Shown in pieces: positions 22,037 through 30,211 of a stretch of DNA of 31,369 nucleotides. Position 1 is the first letter of the stretch; each line of letters starts with the position of its first letter. Source of the stretch: Bacteroidales bacterium UBA2295 (lineage in GTDB: Bacteria > Bacteroidota > Bacteroidia > Bacteroidales > Tenuifilaceae). The stretch is from NCBI GenBank assembly GCA_002345825.1, contig DDWD01000187.1, forward strand, positions 1 through 31,369, in the 5' to 3' direction. The notes under the pieces are model-generated. The model saw only the letters and a program-made list of their open reading frames with translations, made no database searches and was not told the DNA's origin. The position numbers and the translations under genes were made by a program.

Positions 22037-23368
22037 ATGGACAGCCAACTTAACACTCACAATATCAACCTAAATAAAGGATACAGCCTTATCGTAATGC
22101 TTGTTTTTACTGTTTGTTATTTCACAAACAACACAATGGCTCATACTTTTGTTCAACACGATAGGGGAAACACTTTTGAATTTACAAATTCCTCTGCAAT
22201 AAAAACCGTAAAAACCCATAAACTAGGCTGGGAACTAGGTGATCCGATTATTGAACTAAACAGTAACGATAGGGTTGTGCTCACTTTTGATGATATATCG
22301 GATACTCCGGGCAACTACTCCTACACCATTTTACATTGCGACTGGGAGTGGAAACCCTCAAACCTGTTTATCAACGATTACATCGATGGATTTGAGGTAA
22401 ACGAAATACGTGACTATACCTTTTCAACGGGTACAGCAACAAGCTACACGCATTTCAGGTTGGAACTTCCCAATCGGGATATTAAACTCAAGGTGTCGGG
22501 AAACTACCTAATACAAGTTTTCGACACATACAACCCCGACGAGATAATACTTCAGCGCCGATTTTGGGTTTACGAGCCATTGGTAAAAATAACCGCCAGC
22601 ATGCGCCAACCATCAGCTGGTGAGTCTCGGTTGACTAGCCAGCAAATGGACCTTCAGGTAAACACATCGTATGTGAGAGTTACCGACCCATTTAATGAGA
22701 TAAAAACTGTTGTTTGCCAAAATCATCTGATGCAGGGATGCCATGAAAACATAAAGCCCATCTACGTTAATGGTAACGAGTTGAATTACTCACAGCCAGA
22801 CGCTTTAATATTTGAGGGCGGTAATGAGTATAGGCTTTTCGACAGCAAAAGCATACGGTATAATGGTCAGGGCATAAAATCAATAAACCATTATGGCGGT
22901 GAGTTTCATATACAGCTTAATGAAGACGAGAGCCGAAGATATTCTCGCTACACCTTTTATCCCGACCTAAACGGCAGGTTTGTGGTTAATCTGGAGCGGA
23001 GTGAGCAAAGTCAAATAGAGGCCGATTACGCTTGGACTTACTTCACACTGAAAACACCCATGGAACTTGACGAGGGAAAGAGCGTACACCTTTTTGGCGA
23101 GTTAACAGGCTGGCAGCTAAGCCCACAATACAAAATGGCTTACAACCCTGAGCGACAGGCCTACGAAATCCGTATGTTACTAAAGCAGGGAGTATACAAT
23201 TACCGCTATCTGGTTACCAACGATAAAACGGGCGAGGTAGATATTACCCATTTTGAGGGCAGCTACTACGACACAGAGAATAGCTACACCGTGCTAGTTT
23301 ACTACAAACCCCTTGGTTCGAGGTACGATAGGCTAACGGGTTACAAAATGATATCTACAAAGAAGTAG
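22037..23368 (+). CDS. Type IX secretion system Plug protein (DUF5103)
   Basis: 443 residues: N-terminal signal or anchor helix (about 16-34) and then two beta-sandwich parts. Characteristic segments are GDPIIELNSNDRVVLTFDD, YTILHCDWEWKPSNLF and LQRRFWVYEPLVKI in the first domain, and VHLFGELTGWQLSPQYKMAY with GVYNYRYLV in the second, which looks like an immunoglobulin or CBM48-like fold. This is the DUF5103 family. One member is the Plug that closes the periplasmic end of the SprA/Sov outer-membrane translocon in the Flavobacterium johnsoniae T9SS. It is divergent from nqrA and convergent with the TPR gene. The GH5 sorting domain in the same window supports a working T9SS in this organism. 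Confidence 0.85.
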   Translation: MDSQLNTHNINLNKGYSLIVMLVFTVCYFTNNTMAHTFVQHDRGNTFEFTNSSAIKTVKTHKLGWELGDPIIELNSNDRVVLTFDDISDTPGNYSYTILHCDWEWKPSNLFINDYIDGFEVNEIRDYTFSTGTATSYTHFRLELPNRDIKLKVSGNYLIQVFDTYNPDEIILQRRFWVYEPLVKITASMRQPSAGESRLTSQQMDLQVNTSYVRVTDPFNEIKTVVCQNHLMQGCHENIKPIYVNGNELNYSQPDALIFEGGNEYRLFDSKSIRYNGQGIKSINHYGGEFHIQLNEDESRRYSRYTFYPDLNGRFVVNLERSEQSQIEADYAWTYFTLKTPMELDEGKSVHLFGELTGWQLSPQYKMAYNPERQAYEIRMLLKQGVYNYRYLVTNDKTGEVDITHFEGSYYDTENSYTVLVYYKPLGSRYDRLTGYKMISTKK

Positions 23369-23387
23369 ATCGATTGTTAAAAAAATC

Positions 23388-24356
23388 CTATTCTAACTCT
23401 TCAATGGCCTCCTTTGCCCAACGATGATTGGGATTGATTTTTATGGCCTGGTTGAAATGTGCAATCGCCAAGTGCTTGTTATCCCTATTCTTCTCAATTA
23501 GCCCTAGATAGTAATAGGCATCGCCAAGGGTTAAATCGGACTTGTCGTCGATTGATTTGATGTAAGTATTTAGATATTCAATCCCTTTACCTACGTCAGT
23601 ATTCTCAGTAGTTGCAAACAGTCTGCCTATCTGAAGCAAAAGATTCTTGTTATCTGGAAATTTGTTCAATGCCTGTTCGTAAACATCAACGGCCTTTGTC
23701 GGGTTCTTTTGACCATGGTAAAATTGAGCCAGCGAGTAGTAATACTTCACACTATCGGGGGCTAGGGTTATAGAACTTTTGTAGTTCTTCTCTGCTTTAT
23801 CAAAATCTTTGTCAATATGATATATGAGCGCAAAGGCTAAATGCCCATCGGCTTTGCTCAACTTGCTAATCTGATCGGCCAATGCTTTTGCCTTATCATC
23901 ACTCCCCCCCATAATACCTGGCGCCTGCTTGTAAAAACCTACTAGAATAATTGAAGAGTTCATATCGTTAGGGTTAAGCCTTACGGCTTCCTCCAAGTGG
24001 TTACGCAGCTTGCCTGCCAGCGAAGCCTGCTTAATCATGCTGGCATCCGATATCAATCGCATTATAACATTCGACATAGCCACATGGTACTTGGCCACGT
24101 TCTTATTCCCATCAATTGCCTGTTCAATATAATCCTCGGCCTTATCGAACTCCTTTTTCCTAAATGATATCTGCCCCATATAATATCTGCTCTCGGCATA
24201 CTGGGGACTTCCGCTTTTTACTGTTTTAAGTATGGCAAAAGCCTCATCGTACTTCTCTTGCTGAAATAATTTGGTAGCCTGAGCGATATTCTGCGAAAAG
24301 GCAGCTGTACTTAACCAAGTACAAATAATTAGTAGGAAAAATTTGGTGATTTTCAT
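23388..24356 (-). CDS. Secreted tetratricopeptide repeat protein
   Basis: 322 residues from the ATG at 24356, which begins a clear signal peptide (MKITKFFLLIICTWLSTAAF, cleavage near FSQN). An in-frame ATG at 24449 would put 31 polar residues before it and is rejected. About six to seven TPR units fill the mature protein, for example YDEAFAILKTV, FDKAEDYIEQAI, FDKAEKNYKSSITLAPDSVKY, TKAVDVYEQALNKFPDN and HLAIAHFNQAIKINPNH. TPR arrays bind proteins, so it is probably a periplasmic scaffold; no enzymatic domain is visible. It converges on the Plug gene with a 19-nt gap, and no function can be assigned. Confidence 0.85.
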   Translation of the reverse strand: MKITKFFLLIICTWLSTAAFSQNIAQATKLFQQEKYDEAFAILKTVKSGSPQYAESRYYMGQISFRKKEFDKAEDYIEQAIDGNKNVAKYHVAMSNVIMRLISDASMIKQASLAGKLRNHLEEAVRLNPNDMNSSIILVGFYKQAPGIMGGSDDKAKALADQISKLSKADGHLAFALIYHIDKDFDKAEKNYKSSITLAPDSVKYYYSLAQFYHGQKNPTKAVDVYEQALNKFPDNKNLLLQIGRLFATTENTDVGKGIEYLNTYIKSIDDKSDLTLGDAYYYLGLIEKNRDNKHLAIAHFNQAIKINPNHRWAKEAIEELE

Positions 24357-24696
24357 ATGCTTAGATTTCTGAACCAACGGATTATTATGGATATTTTGAA
24401 TTGTCTTGAACCCAAATTTGTCATTAGCGTTTTTTCTGATGACCGCCATTTGAAAACAATACTGTTAATACACAGATTGATAGAATGTTATAATGACAAA
24501 TCGATGAAGAAAAACTAAAAATTTGCAATCATAAATGCTTACAAATTTAGTATTTCTAAATCGGGGTTCAACCCAGCTAAGCCATTAGTTCGCAGAACTC
24601 CTAATGTCTAATCTGGGTTGAATATGCAAAGCGAATATAATCTATTATGATTTACAACTTGTTGAACACTAAAATTTTTAATACAATTTAGGAATG
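24357..24696. other. Intergenic region between TPR and LytTR genes
   Basis: No coding signal is seen in this 340-nt stretch. It is A/T-rich and contains one long imperfect inverted repeat (24567-24622, listed separately). It holds the 3' flank of the LytTR operon and the promoter region of the TPR gene, in which no clear TAnnTTTG box was recognised. Confidence 0.6.
24567..24622. repeat. 56-nt imperfect inverted repeat (long hairpin)
   Basis: Outer arms TTCAACCCAG (24567-24576) and CTGGGTTGAA (24613-24622) pair perfectly over 10 bp. A mismatched segment follows, then inner arms CATTAG (24583-24588) / CTAATG (24601-24606); the apex can alternatively fold as AGTTC-GCA-GAACT (24587-24599). There is no T tract on either side, so it is not a normal intrinsic terminator. 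It lies about 75 nt beyond the LytTR regulator stop codon. Confidence 0.7.
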
Positions 24697-25401
24697 CTAC
24701 CTAGCTAACACAGCATTGGCGTTCTCGCGGTAGTTGCGCCCAATGGGAATAGTTCTGTCGCCAATCTCAACGTTATAACTGGTAAAAACCTTTACATGCT
24801 CAGTGTTGATTATAAACGATCGGTGGATCCTTATGATATTTGGCGAAAATTTAAGTTGCTCCTCCAAAGCGGCCAACCTTAAGTAGCAAACCAGCTTCTG
24901 GTTAAAGGTGTGAACCTTTACATAATCATCCAAACTCTCGATGTAAAGGATGTCTGAAACCTTAATCTTAAAACTTTTCTTATCGGATTTAAGCACAATA
25001 AAACTAGTATCGCTAGCTGGCGAAGCCACTGCTTTGGCTGAGCTTATATCTAAAAATTTATTAATTGCCTTTAAAAATCGCTCAAACGGTATAGGCTTTA
25101 CCAAATAGTCGATAGCATTCACCTCGAATGCATCGGCTGCAAAATTGCGAAATGCAGTAGTAAAAATTAGGCTTGGTGGGTTTTGAAGCGTTTTAAAAAA
25201 TTCGAGTCCATTAATGCCGGGCATCTGGATATCGAGAAAAAGCAAATCAGCTTGCTGCTCGCGAAGGGTTACAAGCGCATCGAGGGCATTGGTGAACGTA
25301 GCAACAACCTCAAAACCATCTATTCGGTTAAGGTAGTTCACAATAACCTTAATGGCAATTGGCTCATCGTCAATCACTACGCACTTATACTTTTGGCTCA
25401 T
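24697..25401 (-). CDS. LytTR-family response regulator (AgrA/AlgR type)
   Basis: 234 residues. The receiver domain (1-120) has acidic residues D11/D12, phospho-acceptor D57 (FLDIQMPGINGLEF), T83-type residue in FTTAF and K in YLVKPIPFERF. A variable linker leads to a LytTR DNA-binding domain (about 135-234; DILYIESLDDYVKVHTF, IIRIHRSFIINTEHV, IPIGRNYRENANAVL). LytTR domains bind DNA through beta strands, usually at paired short sites. The start codon overlaps the 3' end of the kinase gene by 17 nt (25385-25401), so the two are translationally coupled and form a cognate pair. Confidence 0.95.
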   Translation of the reverse strand: MSQKYKCVVIDDEPIAIKVIVNYLNRIDGFEVVATFTNALDALVTLREQQADLLFLDIQMPGINGLEFFKTLQNPPSLIFTTAFRNFAADAFEVNAIDYLVKPIPFERFLKAINKFLDISSAKAVASPASDTSFIVLKSDKKSFKIKVSDILYIESLDDYVKVHTFNQKLVCYLRLAALEEQLKFSPNIIRIHRSFIINTEHVKVFTSYNVEIGDRTIPIGRNYRENANAVLAR

Positions 25402-26461
25402 GGCAACTATTCAAATTGATATAAAGCGATGCGGTAAAAATATTTTGCTCATTCTTTAGATTTAGCCTGTGGTTGTTGGGATAAAACAACAATAAACGCT
25501 CTTGCAAATTCTTTAACCCTATGCCCGGTGTAGAATTTTTTTGGCTATTGAAATTATTCTGTACAACAAAATCGACTCCATTAGCATTCAATGTCAATTT
25601 TATCGACACATTACTCTGCCCAGCATTTCTGTGCGCCCCGTGTTTAAAGGCATTTTCGACAAGTACAAACAGTAGTAGAGGGGCAATTTTAATATCCTTG
25701 GGGATTTCAGGAAAATCCATATCAAGCTGTAACCTCGAATCGTGCCGGATGGTCTCTAACTCAACGTAACTCTTAATAAAGTCAATTTCACGGTGTAAAG
25801 GAACAAGCTCTGCGTTGCATTCGTACAGCATGTAGTCGAGCAGCGACGAGAGTTTAAGTATAACCTCGGGCGTTTCGGCCGATTTCTCCATCCACAGGCC
25901 ATACAAATTGTTGAGCATGTTGAACAGGAAATGCGGATGCAGCTGCCCCTGCAACAACTTTAATCTGGTTTCCTGAAGTTTCGAATCGATCTCGACCTTT
26001 TGACGGGCAAGCCTATCCCTCTCCTGCTGGCGAGCAAACGTTTCCTTTATAAAATGAACAAACGTTGCAAACAGTATCACTATGTAGCTACCCGAGACCA
26101 AAAGGATTAAATCGCTGACGTTGGGCAAGGCAATGCCAGATTGATTACGAAGTGTTACCCAAAGAATAGCAATAATGCAGATCATGTTTATCCATATAGA
26201 TACGATAAACGTTCCAAGCACTAAGTACCCAAACAAAAAATATCGGCCTGTAAAAAGGTACTTTGGCACCAAGAATTTGTTGATAAGCTGGGTAAGGCCA
26301 AAGCTCATAAGCACCAGTACGGCAACCGTTACTAAACGAATATTTATATCGTAGCTTCGGTTGCTAAATATGAGGAGCAGCAGTATGGCGGCAAATGCCC
26401 AATAAAGAATATTCCTAAACCAGGCCGATTGCTGAATTGTTTTTCGATACAAGTTGTTCAT
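25385..26461 (-). CDS. LytS/YehU-type membrane sensor histidine kinase
   Basis: 358 residues. Four N-terminal membrane helices (about 17-33, 42-60, 75-101, 113-137) have only short loops, so no sizeable extracellular sensor domain exists. A coiled coil (about 138-170) leads to the His_kinase domain of the LytS class, with LQGQLHPHFLFNMLNNLYGL holding the phospho-His (H177 in PHFLFN). A HATPase domain follows (LLLFVLVENAFKHGA as N-box; GIGLKNLQERLLLFY as the G box). It is the first gene of a two-gene operon with the LytTR regulator. It is divergent from the small ExbB-like gene. A possible -7 box TATCTTTG (26470-26477, minus) would give an almost leaderless mRNA, but no good -33 element accompanies it. 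Confidence 0.94.
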   Translation of the reverse strand: MNNLYRKTIQQSAWFRNILYWAFAAILLLLIFSNRSYDINIRLVTVAVLVLMSFGLTQLINKFLVPKYLFTGRYFLFGYLVLGTFIVSIWINMICIIAILWVTLRNQSGIALPNVSDLILLVSGSYIVILFATFVHFIKETFARQQERDRLARQKVEIDSKLQETRLKLLQGQLHPHFLFNMLNNLYGLWMEKSAETPEVILKLSSLLDYMLYECNAELVPLHREIDFIKSYVELETIRHDSRLQLDMDFPEIPKDIKIAPLLLFVLVENAFKHGAHRNAGQSNVSIKLTLNANGVDFVVQNNFNSQKNSTPGIGLKNLQERLLLFYPNNHRLNLKNEQNIFTASLYINLNSCHEPKV

Positions 26462-26528
26462 ATGTTATCCAAAGATAGTTTGATTTAATTTACTGGACTA
26501 AAAACAACTTTGATTTTTCGGCAAACAA

Positions 26529-26543
26529 AGGGTTTTACACCCT
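26529..26543. promoter_or_regulatory. Short inverted repeat AGGGT-N5-ACCCT
   Basis: Perfect 5-bp arms AGGGT (26529-26533) and ACCCT (26539-26543) in the divergent spacer, upstream of the LytS-type kinase gene. The GGGT/ACCC core also occurs in the inverted repeat at 26621-26638, which raises the possibility of a shared binding protein. Confidence 0.35.
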
Positions 26544-26586
26544 AAACTACAATTTGAATAAAAATTTTGTGAACTTTGCCATTAAG

Positions 26587-26661
26587 GGTTAATACTAGGT
26601 TGTTTACCTAATTAATTTTGGGGGTTGATTTTAACCCCATAGATTTGGCTTAGTATTAACC
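26587..26661. promoter_or_regulatory. Nested inverted repeats upstream of the ExbB-like gene
   Basis: Outer arms GGTTAATACTA (26587-26597) and TAGTATTAACC (26651-26661) are a perfect 11-bp inverted repeat. Nested inside is GGGGTT (26621-26626) / AACCCC (26633-26638), and directly before it a possible -7 box TAATTTTG (26613-26620, plus). The outer right arm ends 18 nt before the start codon at 26680. The arrangement fits an operator overlapping a promoter or an mRNA leader structure. LytTR sites are usually direct repeats, so assignment to the adjacent regulator is only a guess. Confidence 0.5.
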
Positions 26662-26679
26662 ACTAAAACACTATGAATT

Positions 26680-27051
26680 ATGTTAGCAAAACATTTTATT
26701 GAGGGAGATCCTGTAGGGATGACCGTAATTTTTGGATTGTGGCTTACAGCCATTATACTTATTGGTAAGCTCATTTATCGATGGACAAACAAATCAGAAT
26801 CCGATGAGAAAAGGAACAAGGCCGTATCGGAAAGCATACTGTTTATTGGCAGCTTTGCTTTTCTTTTTGGCCTCTTTTTTCAAGTTATTGGGATGATTCA
26901 AGCGCTAAAAGCCATTGAAGCGGCTGGCGATATCTCAATGGCGCTTATTGCAGGCGGACTAAAGGTTTCGTTAATTGTACCAGTTTATGGGTTTGTGCTA
27001 TTTCTAATATCTTATATCACTTGGTTTATTAACCGTAAGTTAAGCAAATAG
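26680..27051 (+). CDS. Small MotA/TolQ/ExbB-like membrane protein
   Basis: 123 residues with three membrane helices (about 13-34, 52-72, 92-117). The last two, with GLFFQVIGMIQALKAIEAAGD and ALIAGGLKVSLIVPVYGFVLF, match the TM2-TM3 core of the MotA/TolQ/ExbB channel family (typical form GLLGTVxGLIxAF ... ALxTTAxGL). The protein is about half the usual ExbB length and lacks the long cytoplasmic parts. The pore threonines expected at the GTV and TTA positions read FQV and IVP here, so proton conduction is doubtful. No ExbD, TolR or MotB partner lies next to it. It is divergent from the LytS/LytTR operon and may be regulated by it. Confidence 0.7.
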   Translation: MLAKHFIEGDPVGMTVIFGLWLTAIILIGKLIYRWTNKSESDEKRNKAVSESILFIGSFAFLFGLFFQVIGMIQALKAIEAAGDISMALIAGGLKVSLIVPVYGFVLFLISYITWFINRKLSK

Positions 27052-27063
27052 TTAAATTTGAAG

Positions 27064-27099
27064 AACCGATACCGCTCAGAGAATTGAGCGGTATTGGTT
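27064..27099. terminator. Strong hairpin at the 3' end of the ExbB-like gene
   Basis: A 15-bp stem with one G-T pair: AACCGATACCGCTCA (27064-27078) / TGAGCGGTATTGGTT (27085-27099), 6-nt loop. It begins 13 nt after the stop codon. The T tract of a classical terminator is missing, so it could be a terminator of the phylum's weaker type or a 3' stabilising structure between convergent genes. Confidence 0.55.
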
Positions 27100-27171
27100 G
27101 GCTATAAATACAACATAGTTTGTGTTTGATACAAAGCACTTGCGTACTCAAAAAAATTCAACCACAACAAA

Positions 27172-30072
27172 CTATTCGGACTTTTCAATAGTAGGCAGCA
27201 CAAAAACAACCGATGCCAAATTCGCCTTTATGTTTCCACCCATAATTAGGCTGGGGGCCGAAAGGACTTTCTCCCCATTTTCTGTCACCTCACCCTTAAC
27301 AAGCATTACCACTCGCTCATCAAACTCCATGGTTTCGTTCAGCTTTAGGCTTATTAAATTTCCCTGGTTGATGAACCCTCTCAACTTTTTGGTTCTCCAG
27401 GATGACCAAGGTTCAAGTTTTACAAGCATCCGCTCGGCTAAATCGAGACCTGCAAAAAGCCATACTTTCTCTAAAATATTGGGCCTTCGGCTTAACTTTT
27501 TATGGGTATTACTTAGGTTTAGTTTTAATGCTGTTACGGGCGATTCTGCTGTGTATGAAGCCCAAAGCCCTCGCCCAGTAAGGCATGCATATGCTCCAAC
27601 TACACAACCCGGTTGAGCAATATTCAGAAGAGTAGACTCAAACTCAACCTTGGCAGTGCCTCTAACCATAATGTAAAAACCTTCGGTGGGTGAATCTTCC
27701 GATACGATTTTGGCATCGGTAGGAAAAACTTTCTCAACAAACAGGTTGGCAAAATATTCCATATCGCTGTCCGATAAGCTACTCAATGCAGGAAGCGTTT
27801 TAAGATACCTCAGGGCCTCGGTGGCTTTTATTTCCGGGGGTGTGTCGTTAATCTTTTTCATCTGGCTTTGAATAATTCCCTCCAAATTTATGGCGTCGGA
27901 AGGTTCGAGCCGTCCCTGCTTCTCGAGCTTTTGAATGGTTGCCATTTGATGATTAAGCAGCGAACGCGAAGCATTCTGCGTTTCGATAGCATGGTACACC
28001 TCGGGGTACGTATCCTTTAGGTTCCGCAGGAAAGTGAGCCCCATAATACGGTTCTCATTTATCTCATCCTCAAGTCCTGTAAGCTTATCCACCTCTTGTG
28101 TTATCTCATCGGCACCTGCCGAAAGGCCAATAATTAGGCTCGACAGGCTTTTCAAATTCTCCTCGTTGGCCACTACAAACCCTCGGGCGCAGTCGTAGCT
28201 AAGGGCTAGCCTATTGTAAAACCGTTTTCGCCAAAACCTACCCAAAACAGGCAGGGTTTGAAGTCGAGCTAAAATCTTGGGGGTTTGCCACATCTGCTCC
28301 AGATCTTTGCGCTTAGCAAGCGATATGGTACCGTTAAAGTCGAGAAGATGATCTATCTCGCTTGAGAGGTTCTGCACTGCTGCAGGGCTTAGCAACCCCT
28401 CGCTAAACTGGCGCCAATAGCTCTCCTTCTCCTTAAGGAGCATGCGCTTACGGGTTTCATAAAGGGTATCAACATTTTTCGTAGCAGTGGCATTCTCTTT
28501 CGATTCGGGTAAGTACTTTGCAACAACATCCCAGTCGGCACCCGACATGAACCGATTATCCTTCAATTTTGAAATCTCCTTCTCGCCACCCTTCCTAAGC
28601 ATGGCAACTGTTTGCGCAAGCAATTGCAAGCGAGCCGCCCCAACTTTTGTTAGTCCCAGCTTATTAATTAGCACCTTCATGGTGGTAGCATTTATAAGCG
28701 ATGTAAGGAATACAATACCAGCAGTAAGCGACAGTATTTGGATTCGAATTTCCTCATCGATTACTTTCTCGCTAGCCACAATAAGCGCTAGAGCCAAACC
28801 AATTGCTCCTCTAAGGCCACCCCACCAGGCAATAACACCATCTTTAGGCGATAAGCCATAGCCTATCCGTTTCATCAATGGGTAAAACAAGGCCAACACA
28901 CCGGCTCTTACTATAAGAATTGCAATATAAACTAGGATAAGCACTAGAAAATCACTTGCAGTAAACGATACCCTGAGGGCAATAACCACTCCAACAATTA
29001 AGAAGATTAGAGTATTGGCAATAAAAGCGGCTAGTTCCCAAAACTCGTGCAGGAAATGGGCTACCTGAGGACTAATCCTAGTTCGGCCTATGCCAGCCAT
29101 CATCACGCCAAACGACACAACTGCCAGCACGCCAGATATATGAAAAAAATGTTCAGCTACAAAAAATGCAAGGTAAGCAGCACTAACCACAACCGTAATC
29201 TCAAAAAGAGCATCATTAAAAACCCGCCGTAGCCATATAACAACCAGCCATCCAATAATCACCCCAACGGCTACACCACCTAAAGCTACGCGGAGGAACT
29301 CTACAATTGCGTTGCTGCTCTCGGCCGATCCAGTAATGGCCGTAAGAAAAACCATAAAGATTACAATGGCCGTTCCGTCGTTCAGTAGCGATTCTCCCTC
29401 GATAAGGGTAGCTAGTTTTTTGCTGGCTCCAACCTCCTTAAGTATTGAAACCACAGCAACAGGGTCGGTAGCGCTTACTATGGTTCCAAACATCAACGCA
29501 ACAGGCCAGGTCCACATACCCAAACCAATATTCATAATCTTAAGCAGCATTACAAATGCTCCGGTTAGCACAATTGCCACAATAATACCAGGTACTGCCA
29601 GAATAAAGGCATTGGTAAACGATTTTTTAAAGGTATGGACATGCATGGCAAATGCAGCCTCAAATATTAGTGTAGGTAAAAAGATGTAGAATATTACATG
29701 GGGATCGATATGACCAGCCCAACTAATGGCTTCGCCAAACACGCTTAATCCGCTGCCATCAGCAATTCCCCACAAACTGGTAAGGAACCCTAACCTAAAA
29801 GCAATTCCTAAGAACAGGCCTATTAAAAGCAGTGAAATGGTGTAAGGTAAAGCAAATTTTCGCAACCAGTATCGGGTTGCCGTGCCAATTAGCAGAGCAA
29901 TGATAATGAAGAGCAGCGGTGCCATATTGCCGTGTGCTGCATGCTCGGTTACAGCAGACCCAGAAACCTCATCACTACTGTTTAGCAAAAAGTTAACCAC
30001 AGGAGTGGCTGCTATATGAAAACTAGTAAGCCCCTGCATTAAGGGTGAGATAATAAAATTGAGGACAAACAT
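27172..30072 (-). CDS. SOS1-like Na+/H+ antiporter with cyclic-nucleotide-like domain
   Basis: 966 residues, about twice the length of a plain NhaP antiporter. The CPA1-type exchanger domain covers about 50-480 with some 12 helices and the motifs SATDPVAVVSI (200-210, ion-binding aspartate D203), ESLLNDGTAIVIF (227-239) and WGGLRGAIGLALAL (417-430). A long, mostly helical cytoplasmic region follows (480-755). Then comes a cyclic-nucleotide-binding-like beta roll (about 760-855; SSLSDSDMEYFANLFVEKV, GFYIMVRGTAKVEF), and a second small beta domain (about 905-960). This order resembles the plant Na+/H+ exchanger SOS1. The nucleotide pocket is degenerate: the usual GE is GA (VVGAYACL) and the phosphate-binding Arg is replaced in GRGLWASYTA. 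It likely exports Na+ in exchange for H+; control by cyclic nucleotides is doubtful. Confidence 0.9.
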   Translation of the reverse strand: MFVLNFIISPLMQGLTSFHIAATPVVNFLLNSSDEVSGSAVTEHAAHGNMAPLLFIIIALLIGTATRYWLRKFALPYTISLLLIGLFLGIAFRLGFLTSLWGIADGSGLSVFGEAISWAGHIDPHVIFYIFLPTLIFEAAFAMHVHTFKKSFTNAFILAVPGIIVAIVLTGAFVMLLKIMNIGLGMWTWPVALMFGTIVSATDPVAVVSILKEVGASKKLATLIEGESLLNDGTAIVIFMVFLTAITGSAESSNAIVEFLRVALGGVAVGVIIGWLVVIWLRRVFNDALFEITVVVSAAYLAFFVAEHFFHISGVLAVVSFGVMMAGIGRTRISPQVAHFLHEFWELAAFIANTLIFLIVGVVIALRVSFTASDFLVLILVYIAILIVRAGVLALFYPLMKRIGYGLSPKDGVIAWWGGLRGAIGLALALIVASEKVIDEEIRIQILSLTAGIVFLTSLINATTMKVLINKLGLTKVGAARLQLLAQTVAMLRKGGEKEISKLKDNRFMSGADWDVVAKYLPESKENATATKNVDTLYETRKRMLLKEKESYWRQFSEGLLSPAAVQNLSSEIDHLLDFNGTISLAKRKDLEQMWQTPKILARLQTLPVLGRFWRKRFYNRLALSYDCARGFVVANEENLKSLSSLIIGLSAGADEITQEVDKLTGLEDEINENRIMGLTFLRNLKDTYPEVYHAIETQNASRSLLNHQMATIQKLEKQGRLEPSDAINLEGIIQSQMKKINDTPPEIKATEALRYLKTLPALSSLSDSDMEYFANLFVEKVFPTDAKIVSEDSPTEGFYIMVRGTAKVEFESTLLNIAQPGCVVGAYACLTGRGLWASYTAESPVTALKLNLSNTHKKLSRRPNILEKVWLFAGLDLAERMLVKLEPWSSWRTKKLRGFINQGNLISLKLNETMEFDERVVMLVKGEVTENGEKVLSAPSLIMGGNIKANLASVVFVLPTIEKSE

Positions 30073-30156
30073 ATTTTGTAAGGTTTAGGTTTGGTAAAAC
30101 ATTAGCAGACATAAAAATATGGAAAAACATGATACTGACAACTGGTATTTAGATAT

Positions 30157-30193
30157 AAAAAAACCTCATCGAATTTTTCCGATGAGGTTTTTT
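30157..30193. terminator. Intrinsic terminator of the S9 hydrolase gene
   Basis: Stem AAACCTCATCG (30161-30171) / CGATGAGGTTT (30180-30190), extendable by A-T pairs, 8-nt loop. A and T tracts flank it. It lies 19 nt beyond the minus-strand stop codon at 30212 and upstream of the antiporter start, so it isolates the two genes. Confidence 0.88.
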
Positions 30194-30211
30194 GGGGTTA
30201 TTGCGCTCTGC

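Noticed and set aside
27122..27616. 164-codon plus-strand open frame opposite the antiporter
   Set aside because: It lies wholly antisense to the conserved C-terminal domains of the antiporter, and its translation is Ser/Pro/Thr-rich with no recognisable domain.
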